21,955 nt of DNA from Oscillibacter sp. (GTDB taxonomy: Bacteria > Bacillota > Clostridia > Oscillospirales > Oscillospiraceae): assembly GCA_003487665.1 (NCBI GenBank), contig DNFA01000061.1, positions 30,129 to 52,083 of the forward strand, given 5' to 3'. The position numbers and the translations under genes are program-made. Every line of letters starts with the position of its first letter. Positions within the stretch are counted from its first letter, which is position 1. Below, piece after piece: positions 14,289-21,332 of this stretch. A model generated the notes under the pieces. That model was given only the letters and a program-made list of their open reading frames with translations. It ran no database searches and was not told the origin of the DNA.

Positions 14289-14792
14289 ATGCCGGCAAAA
14301 CAGATGACGGTGTGCTTTTCCGGGTATCGGCCGGAGAAGCTGCCGTGGGGGTACGATGAGGACGATCCCCGGTGCGCGGCGCTGAAGGAACGGCTGCGGC
14401 AGGCCGTCGCCGACGCCTGTGAACAGGGGTACCGGCACTTTATCTGCGGCATGGCGCGGGGCGTGGACACCTACTGCGGCGAGATCACGCTGGCGCTGCG
14501 GGCGCAGTACCCGGAGATCACGCTGGAGGCGGCCATCCCCTGTCCCAGCCAGCCGGAGGGCTGGACGCCGGAGCAGCAGGCGCGGTGGCAGGCGCTGGTA
14601 GAGCGCTGCGACTACGAGACGGTGGTGCAGGATCACTACAGCGCCGGGTGCATGCAGCGGCGGAACCGGTACATGGTGGATCACGCCCAGCGGCTCATCG
14701 CGGTGTTCGACGGGCAGGAGGGCGGCACACGCCGCACGGTGGAATACGCCATGCGCCGGGGGCTGGAGATCGTGTACGTGGATATGGAGTAA
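14289..14792 (+). CDS. DUF1273 / YpsA-like SLOG-fold protein
   Basis: A 167-residue cytoplasmic protein. The SLOG Rossmann-like signatures are CFSGYRPEKLPWG at the N-terminus, FICGMARGVDTYCGE (glycine-rich nucleotide-binding loop, residues about 52-66), MQRRNRYMVDHA and GGTRRTVEYA near the end. SLOG domains bind nucleotide-related ligands; YpsA of Bacillus affects cell division when overproduced, but the molecular function is not known. The ATG at 14289 was chosen because of the GAGGGTGAGG site just before it; the frame is open further upstream but runs through the riboswitch on the other strand. Transcribed alone; ends at a hairpin shared with the convergent rluA-type gene. Confidence 0.9.
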   Translation: MPAKQMTVCFSGYRPEKLPWGYDEDDPRCAALKERLRQAVADACEQGYRHFICGMARGVDTYCGEITLALRAQYPEITLEAAIPCPSQPEGWTPEQQARWQALVERCDYETVVQDHYSAGCMQRRNRYMVDHAQRLIAVFDGQEGGTRRTVEYAMRRGLEIVYVDME

Positions 14793-14806
14793 ATGGAGTA
14801 AGCTGA

Positions 14807-14835
14807 CAGCGGGAGGGGCTTTGCCCCTCCCGCTG
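14807..14835. terminator. Hairpin between convergent DUF1273 and rluA-type genes
   Basis: Perfect 12-bp GC-rich stem CAGCGGGAGGGG (14807-14818) with its complement at 14824-14835, loop CTTTG. Neither side has a proper U-tract, so it may stop transcription inefficiently or act mainly as a 3'-end stabiliser. Confidence 0.6.
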
Positions 14836-14839
14836 ATGT

Positions 14840-15502
14840 TCATTCTGCAAATAAGCTCCACGGCCAGCTGTCCGGCGGGGGACAGGTGACGTCGATGGGC
14901 TTCCCGGTGATGGGATGGGTCAGCGCCAGACGGTGCGACCACAGGGCGGGGGAGCAGGGCGCCTTGCTGCCGTAGCGGATGTCCCCCAGCAGGGGCAGGC
15001 CGCGGGAGGAGAACTGCACCCGTATCTGGTGGGTGCGGCCTGTGTGCAGGCGCACCCGCACCAGCGTCAGACCGTCGGCTCGCCCCAGCACGGCGTAGTC
15101 CAGCGATGCCTCGCGGACGCCCTTGCGCATCCGCTTGACCACATAGCTCTTGTTGTGGGCGGCATCCCGGAACAGCAGGTCGGTGAGGGTGTCGCTGTCC
15201 TTTTCCGGCGTGCCCCGGAGGACAGCCAGATACTCCTTGGTGACCCGGTGCTCCGCAATGGCGGCAGTGAGCTTTCCGGTGATCTCCCGGCGGCGGGAGA
15301 ACAGCATCACACCGCCCACGGCCTTGTCCAGCCGGTGGACGGTGGCAATGTAGTCGGGCTTGCCCTGGGCGCGGTAGTGCTGCCGCAGCAGGGCGGGCAT
15401 ACAGGCGCCGTCGGCGCTGTCCTCCGACAGCACACCCACGGGCTTGACGCACAGCACAAGGTGCGCGTCCTCGTACAGGATACGAAGCGGCTCCATGGGC
15501 AT
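14840..15502 (-). CDS. RluA-family pseudouridine synthase
   Basis: Isomerises uridine to pseudouridine in rRNA or tRNA. It is a 220-residue catalytic domain without an S4 RNA-binding domain. The catalytic motif is TVHRLDKAVGG, with D59 as nucleophile; KEYLAVL, the LHTGRTHQIRVQF block and GLPLLGDIRYG match the RluA family. Its ATG overlaps the stop of the upstream carboxypeptidase gene (TGATG), and there is no strong ribosome site of its own, so translation is probably coupled. A second ATG two codons later is an alternative. The target uridine cannot be deduced. It is an odd operon partner for a cell-wall enzyme. Confidence 0.93.
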   Translation of the reverse strand: MPMEPLRILYEDAHLVLCVKPVGVLSEDSADGACMPALLRQHYRAQGKPDYIATVHRLDKAVGGVMLFSRRREITGKLTAAIAEHRVTKEYLAVLRGTPEKDSDTLTDLLFRDAAHNKSYVVKRMRKGVREASLDYAVLGRADGLTLVRVRLHTGRTHQIRVQFSSRGLPLLGDIRYGSKAPCSPALWSHRLALTHPITGKPIDVTCPPPDSWPWSLFAE

Positions 15503-16869
15503 CAGTGGCGGCGTCCGTGGTAGGAGCGGTGGCGGTACTGCTTGCTGCCGGCCTTTCCGTAGCGGCGGTTGCGGCCATAGAACCGGAACCACAGCACCAG
15601 AGCCACTATCAGCACCAGCAGCGCGATGGCGGCAATGCGGATGGAGGGGCGGGAGAAGAACTCGCCCACGGCGTGGCGCGCCAGCAGGAAGCGGCTGGCG
15701 GACACATCGGCCACGGCCAGCAGGGGAACGGTGACGTACTCGGTGTCGCCGTAGCTGACGGTGATCTCGCCCAGACGGTCGCCGGCGGCGATGGGCGCCA
15801 GCGCCGTTTCGTTATCCAGTGTGACGGTGCGGGTCAGGGACTCCACGTCCAGATCCTTGGGGAGCATGGCCTCGGCGCTCTGCGCCGGGTGGACGGCCAC
15901 GGTGGACACCTGCTTGCTCAGGGCGACGGGCACCTCCTGCACCAGCTCGTTCTCGTCCAGCACCTGCCGGGAGGAGAAGTTGTCAAAGCCCCAGTCGAAC
16001 AGGCGCGCCGTCTCGGTGAAGCTTTCCACGATGTAGCCGGAGCCGTTCTCCTTTTCCACCTTTTCCGCGCCCAGCACCACGCTGATAAGCGTCCGGCTGC
16101 CGCGGACGGCGGAGGATACCAGACACTGTCCGGCGGCGTCGGTGCTGCCGGTCTTGATGCCCTGTGCGCCGGAGTACAGATACCCGGCCAGCCGCCAGTT
16201 GGAGATCAGGGCGTTGGTGCTGTGGAGCACGCGCTCCTCCTCGGTCTTGTTGGTGGGAGGTATCTCATAGGACTTGGTGTTGACGATGGTCATGAAATCC
16301 TCAAAGGTCATGGCCTCCCTGGTGATGAGATACAGGTCGTAGGCGCAGGAGTAGTGGCCGGACTGGGTCAGGCCGGTGGTGTTGGCGAAGTGGGTGTTCT
16401 TGCAGCCCAGCTCCTGCGCCCGCTGGTTCATGCGCTCCACGAAGGCGTCCACGGAGCCGGCCACCGTCTCGCCCAGGATATTGCACGTCTCGTTGGCGGA
16501 GATGACCAGCATGCAGTAGAGCAGCTGCTCCACGGTCAGCGTTTCGCCCTCCACGATGTCGGCGGTGCTGCCGTCCTCCGGCAGGCCGCGCAGGGCGCTG
16601 GCGGTGGCGGTGACGGACTGATCCATCCGCAGCTCGCCGCGCTCGATGGCCTCGAATATCAGCAGGGCGGACATGATCTTGGTGGTGCTGGCGATGGACA
16701 GCTCGTCGTGGGCGTTCTTGTCATAGAGTATGGTGCCCGTCTCGGCCTCCACCAGCAGGGCGGCCTTGGCGCGGATGTCCGGATCCTCCAGCGCGGCGGC
16801 GGGAACGGTGAAAAGGCCGCACAGCAGGGCGGCCAGCAAAAAAACAGAGAGCAAACGGCGTATTTTCAT
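15502..16869 (-). CDS. D-alanyl-D-alanine carboxypeptidase, DacF/PBP5 family
   Basis: Removes the terminal D-Ala from peptidoglycan stem peptides outside the membrane. It is 455 residues with an N-terminal signal peptide (about 1-26, ending PAAA). The penicillin-binding motifs are SxxK (STTK near 61-64), SxN (SAN near 124-126) and KTG (near 239-241). The PBP5-type beta-rich C-terminal domain follows (about 290-385). Unlike classic PBP5, which ends in an amphipathic helix, this one has a true membrane helix at about 408-428 followed by a very basic tail rich in Arg, Lys, His and Tyr. First gene of a two-gene operon with an RluA-type synthase. DacF is a sporulation-stage enzyme in Bacillus, but no sporulation promoter is visible here; the -10/-35 looks vegetative. 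Confidence 0.94.
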   Translation of the reverse strand: MKIRRLLSVFLLAALLCGLFTVPAAALEDPDIRAKAALLVEAETGTILYDKNAHDELSIASTTKIMSALLIFEAIERGELRMDQSVTATASALRGLPEDGSTADIVEGETLTVEQLLYCMLVISANETCNILGETVAGSVDAFVERMNQRAQELGCKNTHFANTTGLTQSGHYSCAYDLYLITREAMTFEDFMTIVNTKSYEIPPTNKTEEERVLHSTNALISNWRLAGYLYSGAQGIKTGSTDAAGQCLVSSAVRGSRTLISVVLGAEKVEKENGSGYIVESFTETARLFDWGFDNFSSRQVLDENELVQEVPVALSKQVSTVAVHPAQSAEAMLPKDLDVESLTRTVTLDNETALAPIAAGDRLGEITVSYGDTEYVTVPLLAVADVSASRFLLARHAVGEFFSRPSIRIAAIALLVLIVALVLWFRFYGRNRRYGKAGSKQYRHRSYHGRRH

Positions 16870-16897
16870 GTGACTTTTTCTCCATGTATGCTATAAT
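16870..16897 (+). promoter_or_regulatory. Possible promoter of the comEA-like/two-component operon
   Basis: GTGACT (16870-16875), 16-base spacer and a perfect TATAAT (16892-16897) with an upstream TG (extended -10). The -35 is weak. It is the only good plus-strand candidate upstream of 16978, and it lies inside the predicted dacF leader. Confidence 0.5.
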
Positions 16898-16904
16898 ATA
16901 GGGG

Positions 16905-16930
16905 GACGGCGCCGCGCGGGACGCGGCGTC
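16905..16930. promoter_or_regulatory. GC-rich hairpin shared by two divergent leaders
   Basis: GAC plus GCCGCG (16905-16907, 16911-16916) pair with CGCGGCGTC (16922-16930), with a 3-base bulge and a 5-base loop. It lies between the two divergent -10 boxes and would form in either transcript. Confidence 0.5.
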
Positions 16931-16946
16931 GGTATGTCCGCACTCT

Positions 16947-16975
16947 ATTATAAGCAAAAGGAGCGGGGTAGTCAA
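16947..16975 (-). promoter_or_regulatory. Promoter of the dacF-rluA operon
   Basis: Minus-strand TTGACT (16975-16970), 17-base spacer and TATAAT (16952-16947). Gives a leader of about 70 bases. The -35 ends two bases from the comEA-like start codon. Confidence 0.8.
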
Positions 16976-16977
16976 CC

Positions 16978-17346
16978 GTGGGAAAGAGGATAAATTTGAC
17001 AAAGACTGATCTGTTTTTGCTGGGGCTGACGGTGCTGTTCCTTCTGGCGGTGGCACTGACGTGGCTGCTGACGCCGCGGACGGCGCGGGGCGACTACGAG
17101 ATCGAGGCGGAGCAGCCGACGGAGGACGCGGCGCAGCTGCGGATGGTCAATATCAACACCGCCGGCGTGGACGAGCTGGACAGTCTGCCGGGGATCGGCC
17201 CGGTGCTGGCGCAGCGGATCGTGGACTGGCGGACGGAAAACGGCCCCTTCACCGATGCGGCGCAGCTGCTGGAGGTGGACGGCATTGGCCAGACCGTGCT
17301 GGAGAGCATACAAGATTTCATCGTGACGGAGGATACGCAGGAATGA
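16978..17346 (+). CDS. ComEA-like membrane-anchored helix-hairpin-helix protein
   Basis: A 122-residue protein: one membrane helix at about 12-31, an acidic linker, then a ComEA-type (HhH)2 domain at about 55-120 (VNINTAGVDELDSLPGIGPVLAQRIVDWR and a second GIGQ hairpin, quoted in part). The orientation puts the HhH domain outside the membrane, where such domains bind double-stranded DNA non-specifically. True ComEA works with ComEC in DNA uptake, but no ComEB/EC gene follows. Start is uncertain: GTG at 16978 has a distant ribosome site, while TTG at 16996 follows AAAGAGGA closely. The stop overlaps the response regulator ATG (ATGA), tying it to the regulatory operon. Confidence 0.85.
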   Translation: MGKRINLTKTDLFLLGLTVLFLLAVALTWLLTPRTARGDYEIEAEQPTEDAAQLRMVNINTAGVDELDSLPGIGPVLAQRIVDWRTENGPFTDAAQLLEVDGIGQTVLESIQDFIVTEDTQE

Positions 17347-18053
17347 AGATACTGGTGGTAGACGACGAAAAGCTGCTGGTCAAGGGCATGAAGTTCAATC
17401 TGGAGAACGAGGGCTACGAGGTGGAAACGGCCTACGACGGCGCGGCCGCCGTGGAGCTGGCGAAGAAGGGCGACCTGGATCTGATCGTCATGGACGTGAT
17501 GATGCCGGAGTTGTCCGGCAGCGACGCGTGCATGAAGATACGGGAGTTTTCCGAGGTGCCCATCATCATGCTCACCGCCCGCAGCGAGGACAGCGACAAG
17601 CTCATGGGCTTTGCCTGCGGCGCGGACGACTATGTGACGAAGCCCTTCAACATTCTGGAGCTGAAGGCGCGCATCCGGGCGCTGCTGCGGCGCTCCATGA
17701 ACGGCGCTCAGGCGGCGCAGAGCCGCCAGCGGACGCCGCTGCTGACCGTGGGCGAGCTGAGTCTGGACACGGAGCAGCGGGTGGCCATCCGGGACGGAAA
17801 GACCATCGACCTGACCGCCAAGGAGTACGATCTCATCGAGCTTTTGATGAAGAACCCCCGGCGGGTATACAGCCGGGAGAGCCTGATGGATCTGGTGTGG
17901 GGCTATTCCTACGCCGGAGATTACCGGACGGTGGACGTACACATCCGCCGCCTGCGGGAGAAGCTGGAGCCCGACCCGGCCAACCCGGTATACATTATGA
18001 CGAAGTGGGGAGTTGGTTACTATTTCAAGGGAGAAGAACAGCCTACCGTGTGA
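17343..18053 (+). CDS. OmpR/PhoB-family response regulator
   Basis: A 236-residue DNA-binding transcription regulator. The receiver domain (1-120) has the acidic pair D7-D8, phospho-acceptor D51 (VMDVMMP), T78 and K100 (VTKPF). The winged-helix effector domain (about 133-230) has LTAKEYDLIELLMKNP, the recognition region DYRTVDVHIRRLREKLE and the wing ending in RGVGY-like WGVGYYF. It starts inside the stop of the comEA-like gene and its 3' end overlaps the kinase gene, so all are one transcript. Partner kinase is the next gene. Target promoters are not evident by eye. Confidence 0.96.
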   Translation: MKILVVDDEKLLVKGMKFNLENEGYEVETAYDGAAAVELAKKGDLDLIVMDVMMPELSGSDACMKIREFSEVPIIMLTARSEDSDKLMGFACGADDYVTKPFNILELKARIRALLRRSMNGAQAAQSRQRTPLLTVGELSLDTEQRVAIRDGKTIDLTAKEYDLIELLMKNPRRVYSRESLMDLVWGYSYAGDYRTVDVHIRRLREKLEPDPANPVYIMTKWGVGYYFKGEEQPTV

Positions 18054-19548
18054 GACGGAGGCCATCCATACCGACACGACCCCGCAGGAGGAGACGCGGG
18101 GCGATCAGCTGCGCGCCGGGGCGCGGAAGCTGCGCAGCAAGGCGACCCTGCAGCTGAAGTTCAGTCTCAGCTACATTCTGGTCATCGCGGCGGTGCTGGT
18201 GCTGCTGAACTCCTATCCGCTGCTGGTGAGCCAGAACCTGATGGTGACATCCACGCAGAACGGACTGAAAAGCACCACCAAGGTCATCGAGTCGGCGCTG
18301 ATGGGGCTGGAAAAGCTGACGAAGGAGAACGTGCAGGCGGCGCTGGAGGGACTGGACGAGTCCGGCGCCACCCGCGTGATGGTCACCAACAGCGCGGGAC
18401 TGGTGCTGTACGACACCCGGCAGGGCGGCAACGCCGTGGGGCGGTACGCCCTGTACTCCGTGGTGGCGGTGGCGCTGCGGGGACAGGATGCCAGCTACTG
18501 CAAATACGACGGCACGGCCTTCCTCAGCCGCGTGGCCACGCCGGTGGTGTATCACAACCAGATCGTGGGTGCGGTGTACGCCTATGACTACGACACGGAG
18601 CAGGCGGAGCTGCTGGAGACGTTCCGGCACAACCTGCTGATCATCTCTCTGCTGATCGCCCTGCTGGTGGCGGGGCTGAGCATCGTGCTCAGCCGGATGC
18701 TGACGCGGCAGATCAGCGGGCTTCTGCAGGCCATCCGCCATGTGCGGGAGGGCGCGTACAGCCACCGGGCGGACGCCAGCGGCACCGACGAGATCGCCCA
18801 GATCGCGGCGGAGTTCAACAGCCTGACTGACCGGCTGCAAACCACGGAGAACGCCCGGCGGCGCTTCGTGTCCGACGCCAGCCACGAGCTGAAAACGCCC
18901 CTGGCGGGCATACGGCTGCTGACGGATTCCATTTTGCAGACCGACCACATGGACGAGGAGACCACCAAGGAGTTCGTTACCGACATCGGCCGGGAGGCGG
19001 AGCGGCTCAGCCGCATCACGGAGAACCTGCTGCGGCTGACGCGGCTGGACAGCGGCGTGGTGCAGCAGCCCTATCCTGCGGCGGTGGCGCCGGTGATGGA
19101 GCGGGTGGAGCGGATGCTGCACATGGTGGCGCAGGAGAAGGGCGTGACCATCTCCGGCACGGCGGACGAGGACGCCGTGGCGCTGGCTACCGACGACGAT
19201 GTACATCAGATCCTCTACAACCTCATGGAAAACGCCATCAAATACTCCGCGCCGGAGAACGGCTTTGTCCACGCGGAGGCTCATGTGGACGGGCAGCGGG
19301 TGGTCATCACCGTCAGCGACAACGGCATCGGCATACCGGACGAGGATCTGCCCCACGTGTTCGACCGCTTCTACCGGGTGGACAAGATGCGCTCCCGTGA
19401 GGTGGGCGGCACCGGACTGGGTCTGTCCATCGTGAAGGACACCATCGAGAACCGGGGCGGCACCATCGAGGCCGGGCACGGTGCGGACGGCGTGGGCACG
19501 GTGTTCACCGTGTATCTGCCGCTGGCGGAAAGGGGTGACGAGGCGTGA
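18013..19548 (+). CDS. Membrane sensor histidine kinase
   Basis: Up to 511 residues from the TTG at 18013, overlapping the regulator by 41 bases. The start is uncertain, since no ATG or GTG in this frame precedes the first membrane helix. Domains: basic cytoplasmic N-terminus to about 47; helix about 49-72; extracytoplasmic PAS/Cache-like sensor about 73-205; helix about 207-226; HAMP about 227-280; dimerisation domain with H291 in SDASHELKTPLAG; ATPase domain with ENAIKYS, DNGIGIP and GTGLGLSIVKD. It should autophosphorylate and pass phosphate to D51 of the upstream regulator. Its stop overlaps the GTG of the GerMN lipoprotein gene (GTGA), suggesting that lipoprotein takes part in signalling. 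Confidence 0.95.
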   Translation: MVTISREKNSLPCETEAIHTDTTPQEETRGDQLRAGARKLRSKATLQLKFSLSYILVIAAVLVLLNSYPLLVSQNLMVTSTQNGLKSTTKVIESALMGLEKLTKENVQAALEGLDESGATRVMVTNSAGLVLYDTRQGGNAVGRYALYSVVAVALRGQDASYCKYDGTAFLSRVATPVVYHNQIVGAVYAYDYDTEQAELLETFRHNLLIISLLIALLVAGLSIVLSRMLTRQISGLLQAIRHVREGAYSHRADASGTDEIAQIAAEFNSLTDRLQTTENARRRFVSDASHELKTPLAGIRLLTDSILQTDHMDEETTKEFVTDIGREAERLSRITENLLRLTRLDSGVVQQPYPAAVAPVMERVERMLHMVAQEKGVTISGTADEDAVALATDDDVHQILYNLMENAIKYSAPENGFVHAEAHVDGQRVVITVSDNGIGIPDEDLPHVFDRFYRVDKMRSREVGGTGLGLSIVKDTIENRGGTIEAGHGADGVGTVFTVYLPLAERGDEA

Positions 19549-20579
19549 AAAAACGGATCATCGCCCTGCTGCTGGCGCTGCTGATGCTGACATCTGCGGG
19601 CTGCGGCAGCGCGCCTGCGGCGAAGGAGCCGGCGGACGAGGAACCGGCACTGGGGGCGTATCAGGCCGGCGCGCCGGAGCAGGAGGCAGGGCAGAGCGCG
19701 GCGGAGCCGTCGTTGTATCTGCGGCTGTACGGCCTGGCCGACCTCAGCGAGAAGAACAAGAGCAACGGCGGCGGCGATGCCGTGACGGGCATCTCTATCC
19801 CCTGGGCGGAGATCACCGCCCATGACCGGGGACGGCAGCAGCAGGCGCAGTACATCATGGAACTGCTTCTGGGCGGCTGCACCAAATCGGACTTTATCTG
19901 CCCCGTGCCCACGGGCACAAGGCTGCTGAGCTGCACCGTTACCGGCGGCACGGTGTCGGTGGATCTCAGCGGCGAGTACAACCAGCTGATGGGCATCGAC
20001 CGCACCATCGCCGACTACTGCATCACCCTGTCGCTGATGCAGCTGACGGGTATTCTGGCGGTGCGGCTGACGGTGGAGGGCGAACTGCCCGCCGACCGCA
20101 CCAACGAGGTGTACACCTCCGAGGAGGTGCTGCTCACCAGCCCGGAGGACATCGTCCGCACGGTGAAGGTGGTTCTGTACTTCCCCGACCAGACCGGGAA
20201 GCTGGTGGGCGAGGAGCGGCGGCTGACGGTGTACGAGGGCGAGACCATCGCCCAGGCGGTGGTCAAGGCGCTGACCGAGCGTCCCATGGACAGCTACGGC
20301 GGCCTGGACGAGCCGCTGCTGCCCGCGGAATTCACGGCGCTGGGCGCCAACACCGAGGGCGGCACCTGCTATCTGAACCTGCCGAGCAGCGTTACGGTGC
20401 TGCTGCCGGAGGACGCGGACGCGCAGAACCGCATGATACAGGGATTGGTGGACTCCCTCTGCTCGCTGGAGGGCGTGGAGCAGGTGCAGCTGATGCTGGA
20501 CGGCGAGTATATGCTGATGCTGGGCTCTGTGCCCATCAGCCGCCCGCTGCTGCCCGGCAGCGCGGCGGAAACGGCGTAG
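19545..20579 (+). CDS. Lipoprotein with two GerMN domains
   Basis: A 344-residue exported protein starting at a GTG that overlaps the kinase stop. The N-terminus is a lipoprotein signal (KKR, hydrophobic run, lipid-accepting C20 in LTSAGC; Ser at -3 is less usual). An Ala/Glu-rich low-complexity linker follows to about residue 55. Two GerMN (sporulation/germination) domains follow, about 95-200 and 215-330. The second has the CYLNLPSS and SLCSLEGVEQVQLMLDGE features typical of the family. GerMN domains occur in GerM of Bacillus and in LpqB, which is encoded beside the MtrAB two-component system in Actinobacteria. A role as accessory sensor for the adjacent kinase is inferred from that parallel. 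Confidence 0.9.
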   Translation: MKKRIIALLLALLMLTSAGCGSAPAAKEPADEEPALGAYQAGAPEQEAGQSAAEPSLYLRLYGLADLSEKNKSNGGGDAVTGISIPWAEITAHDRGRQQQAQYIMELLLGGCTKSDFICPVPTGTRLLSCTVTGGTVSVDLSGEYNQLMGIDRTIADYCITLSLMQLTGILAVRLTVEGELPADRTNEVYTSEEVLLTSPEDIVRTVKVVLYFPDQTGKLVGEERRLTVYEGETIAQAVVKALTERPMDSYGGLDEPLLPAEFTALGANTEGGTCYLNLPSSVTVLLPEDADAQNRMIQGLVDSLCSLEGVEQVQLMLDGEYMLMLGSVPISRPLLPGSAAETA

Positions 20580-20594
20580 TTTTCATTTTGCCTA

Positions 20595-20622
20595 TTGCAA
20601 AAACGGGGAAATGTGGTATTAT
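20595..20622 (+). promoter_or_regulatory. Promoter of the ECF S component-coaX operon
   Basis: TTGCAA (20595-20600), 16-base spacer and TATTAT (20617-20622). It begins 16 bases after the lipoprotein stop; no U-tract terminator separates the two units, so read-through is possible. Confidence 0.72.
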
Positions 20623-20674
20623 ATCCCCGAGCGCCGCACTCTGCTGGACGGAGGCGGCAGCAGGAGGTAACAAT

Positions 20675-21316
20675 ATGAATAACGAAACGAAGCGCGGGAA
20701 ATACACCGTGCATGACCTGGTGCGCATTTCTGTGCTGGTGGCCATTATGCTGCTGCTGGAGGTCACGGGTCTGGGCATGATCAAGATGCCGGGGCTGGAG
20801 ATCACCCTGCTGATGGTGCCGGTCATCGTGGGCGCCATCGTCATGGGGCCGGCCACCGGCGCCATTCTGGGCGGCGTGTTCGGCTGCATCAGCTTCTGGG
20901 AATGCTTCGGCAAGAGCCAGTTCGGTGCGGTGCTGCTGGGCATCAACCCGCTTTACACGTTTCTGGTGTGCGTGCCCACCCGTATTCTGGCGGGCTGGCT
21001 GTGCGGTTTGGCTTTCAAGGGGCTGAACAAGCTGGACAAGAGCAACCTGTGGTCCTTCGGCGCGGCGGGACTGATCGGCGCGCTGTGCAACACGGTGCTG
21101 TTTATGTCCATGCTGTGCCTGTGCTTCTATCACACGGAGTACATTCAGGGCTTTGCAGCGGCGCTGGGCAGCTCCAACGCCTTCCTGTTCGTGATCGCCT
21201 TCGTGGGCGTCAACGGACTGGTGGAGGGCGCGGTGTGCCTGATCACCGGCGCCGCCATCGCCAAGGCGGTCATGTACAGCCGGGGCAAGCTGGCTGCCCG
21301 CAAGACCAACGCATAA
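20675..21316 (+). CDS. ECF transporter S component, probably pantothenate
   Basis: A 213-residue membrane protein with about six helices, typical of substrate-capture subunits of energy-coupling-factor vitamin transporters. Helix 1 is VRISVLVAIMLLLEVTGLG; the KMPGLEITLLMVPVIVGAIV and GPATGAILGGVFGCISF segments are S-component-like. AGGAGGT lies 7 bases upstream of the ATG at 20675. The vitamin is not identified by a residue motif I can name. The assignment to pantothenate rests on the pantothenate kinase gene 16 bases downstream, a common pairing; folate or another substrate remains possible. It would use the shared ECF module, which is not in the window. Confidence 0.85.
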   Translation: MNNETKRGKYTVHDLVRISVLVAIMLLLEVTGLGMIKMPGLEITLLMVPVIVGAIVMGPATGAILGGVFGCISFWECFGKSQFGAVLLGINPLYTFLVCVPTRILAGWLCGLAFKGLNKLDKSNLWSFGAAGLIGALCNTVLFMSMLCLCFYHTEYIQGFAAALGSSNAFLFVIAFVGVNGLVEGAVCLITGAAIAKAVMYSRGKLAARKTNA

Positions 21317-21332
21317 GACGGGGGGCGTTCGT

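Noticed and set aside
15505..16896. 463-codon plus-strand frame opposite the D,D-carboxypeptidase
   Set aside because: Gly/His/Gln-rich antisense product; the minus-strand gene has all three penicillin-binding motifs.
16941..16952. TATTAT at 16946 as a plus-strand -10 for the comEA-like gene
   Set aside because: The matching -35 position is GC-only; the same bases are better explained as the minus-strand TATAAT of dacF.
18043..19479. 478-codon minus-strand frame opposite the kinase
   Set aside because: Antisense artefact of GC-rich DNA; no domain or ribosome site.
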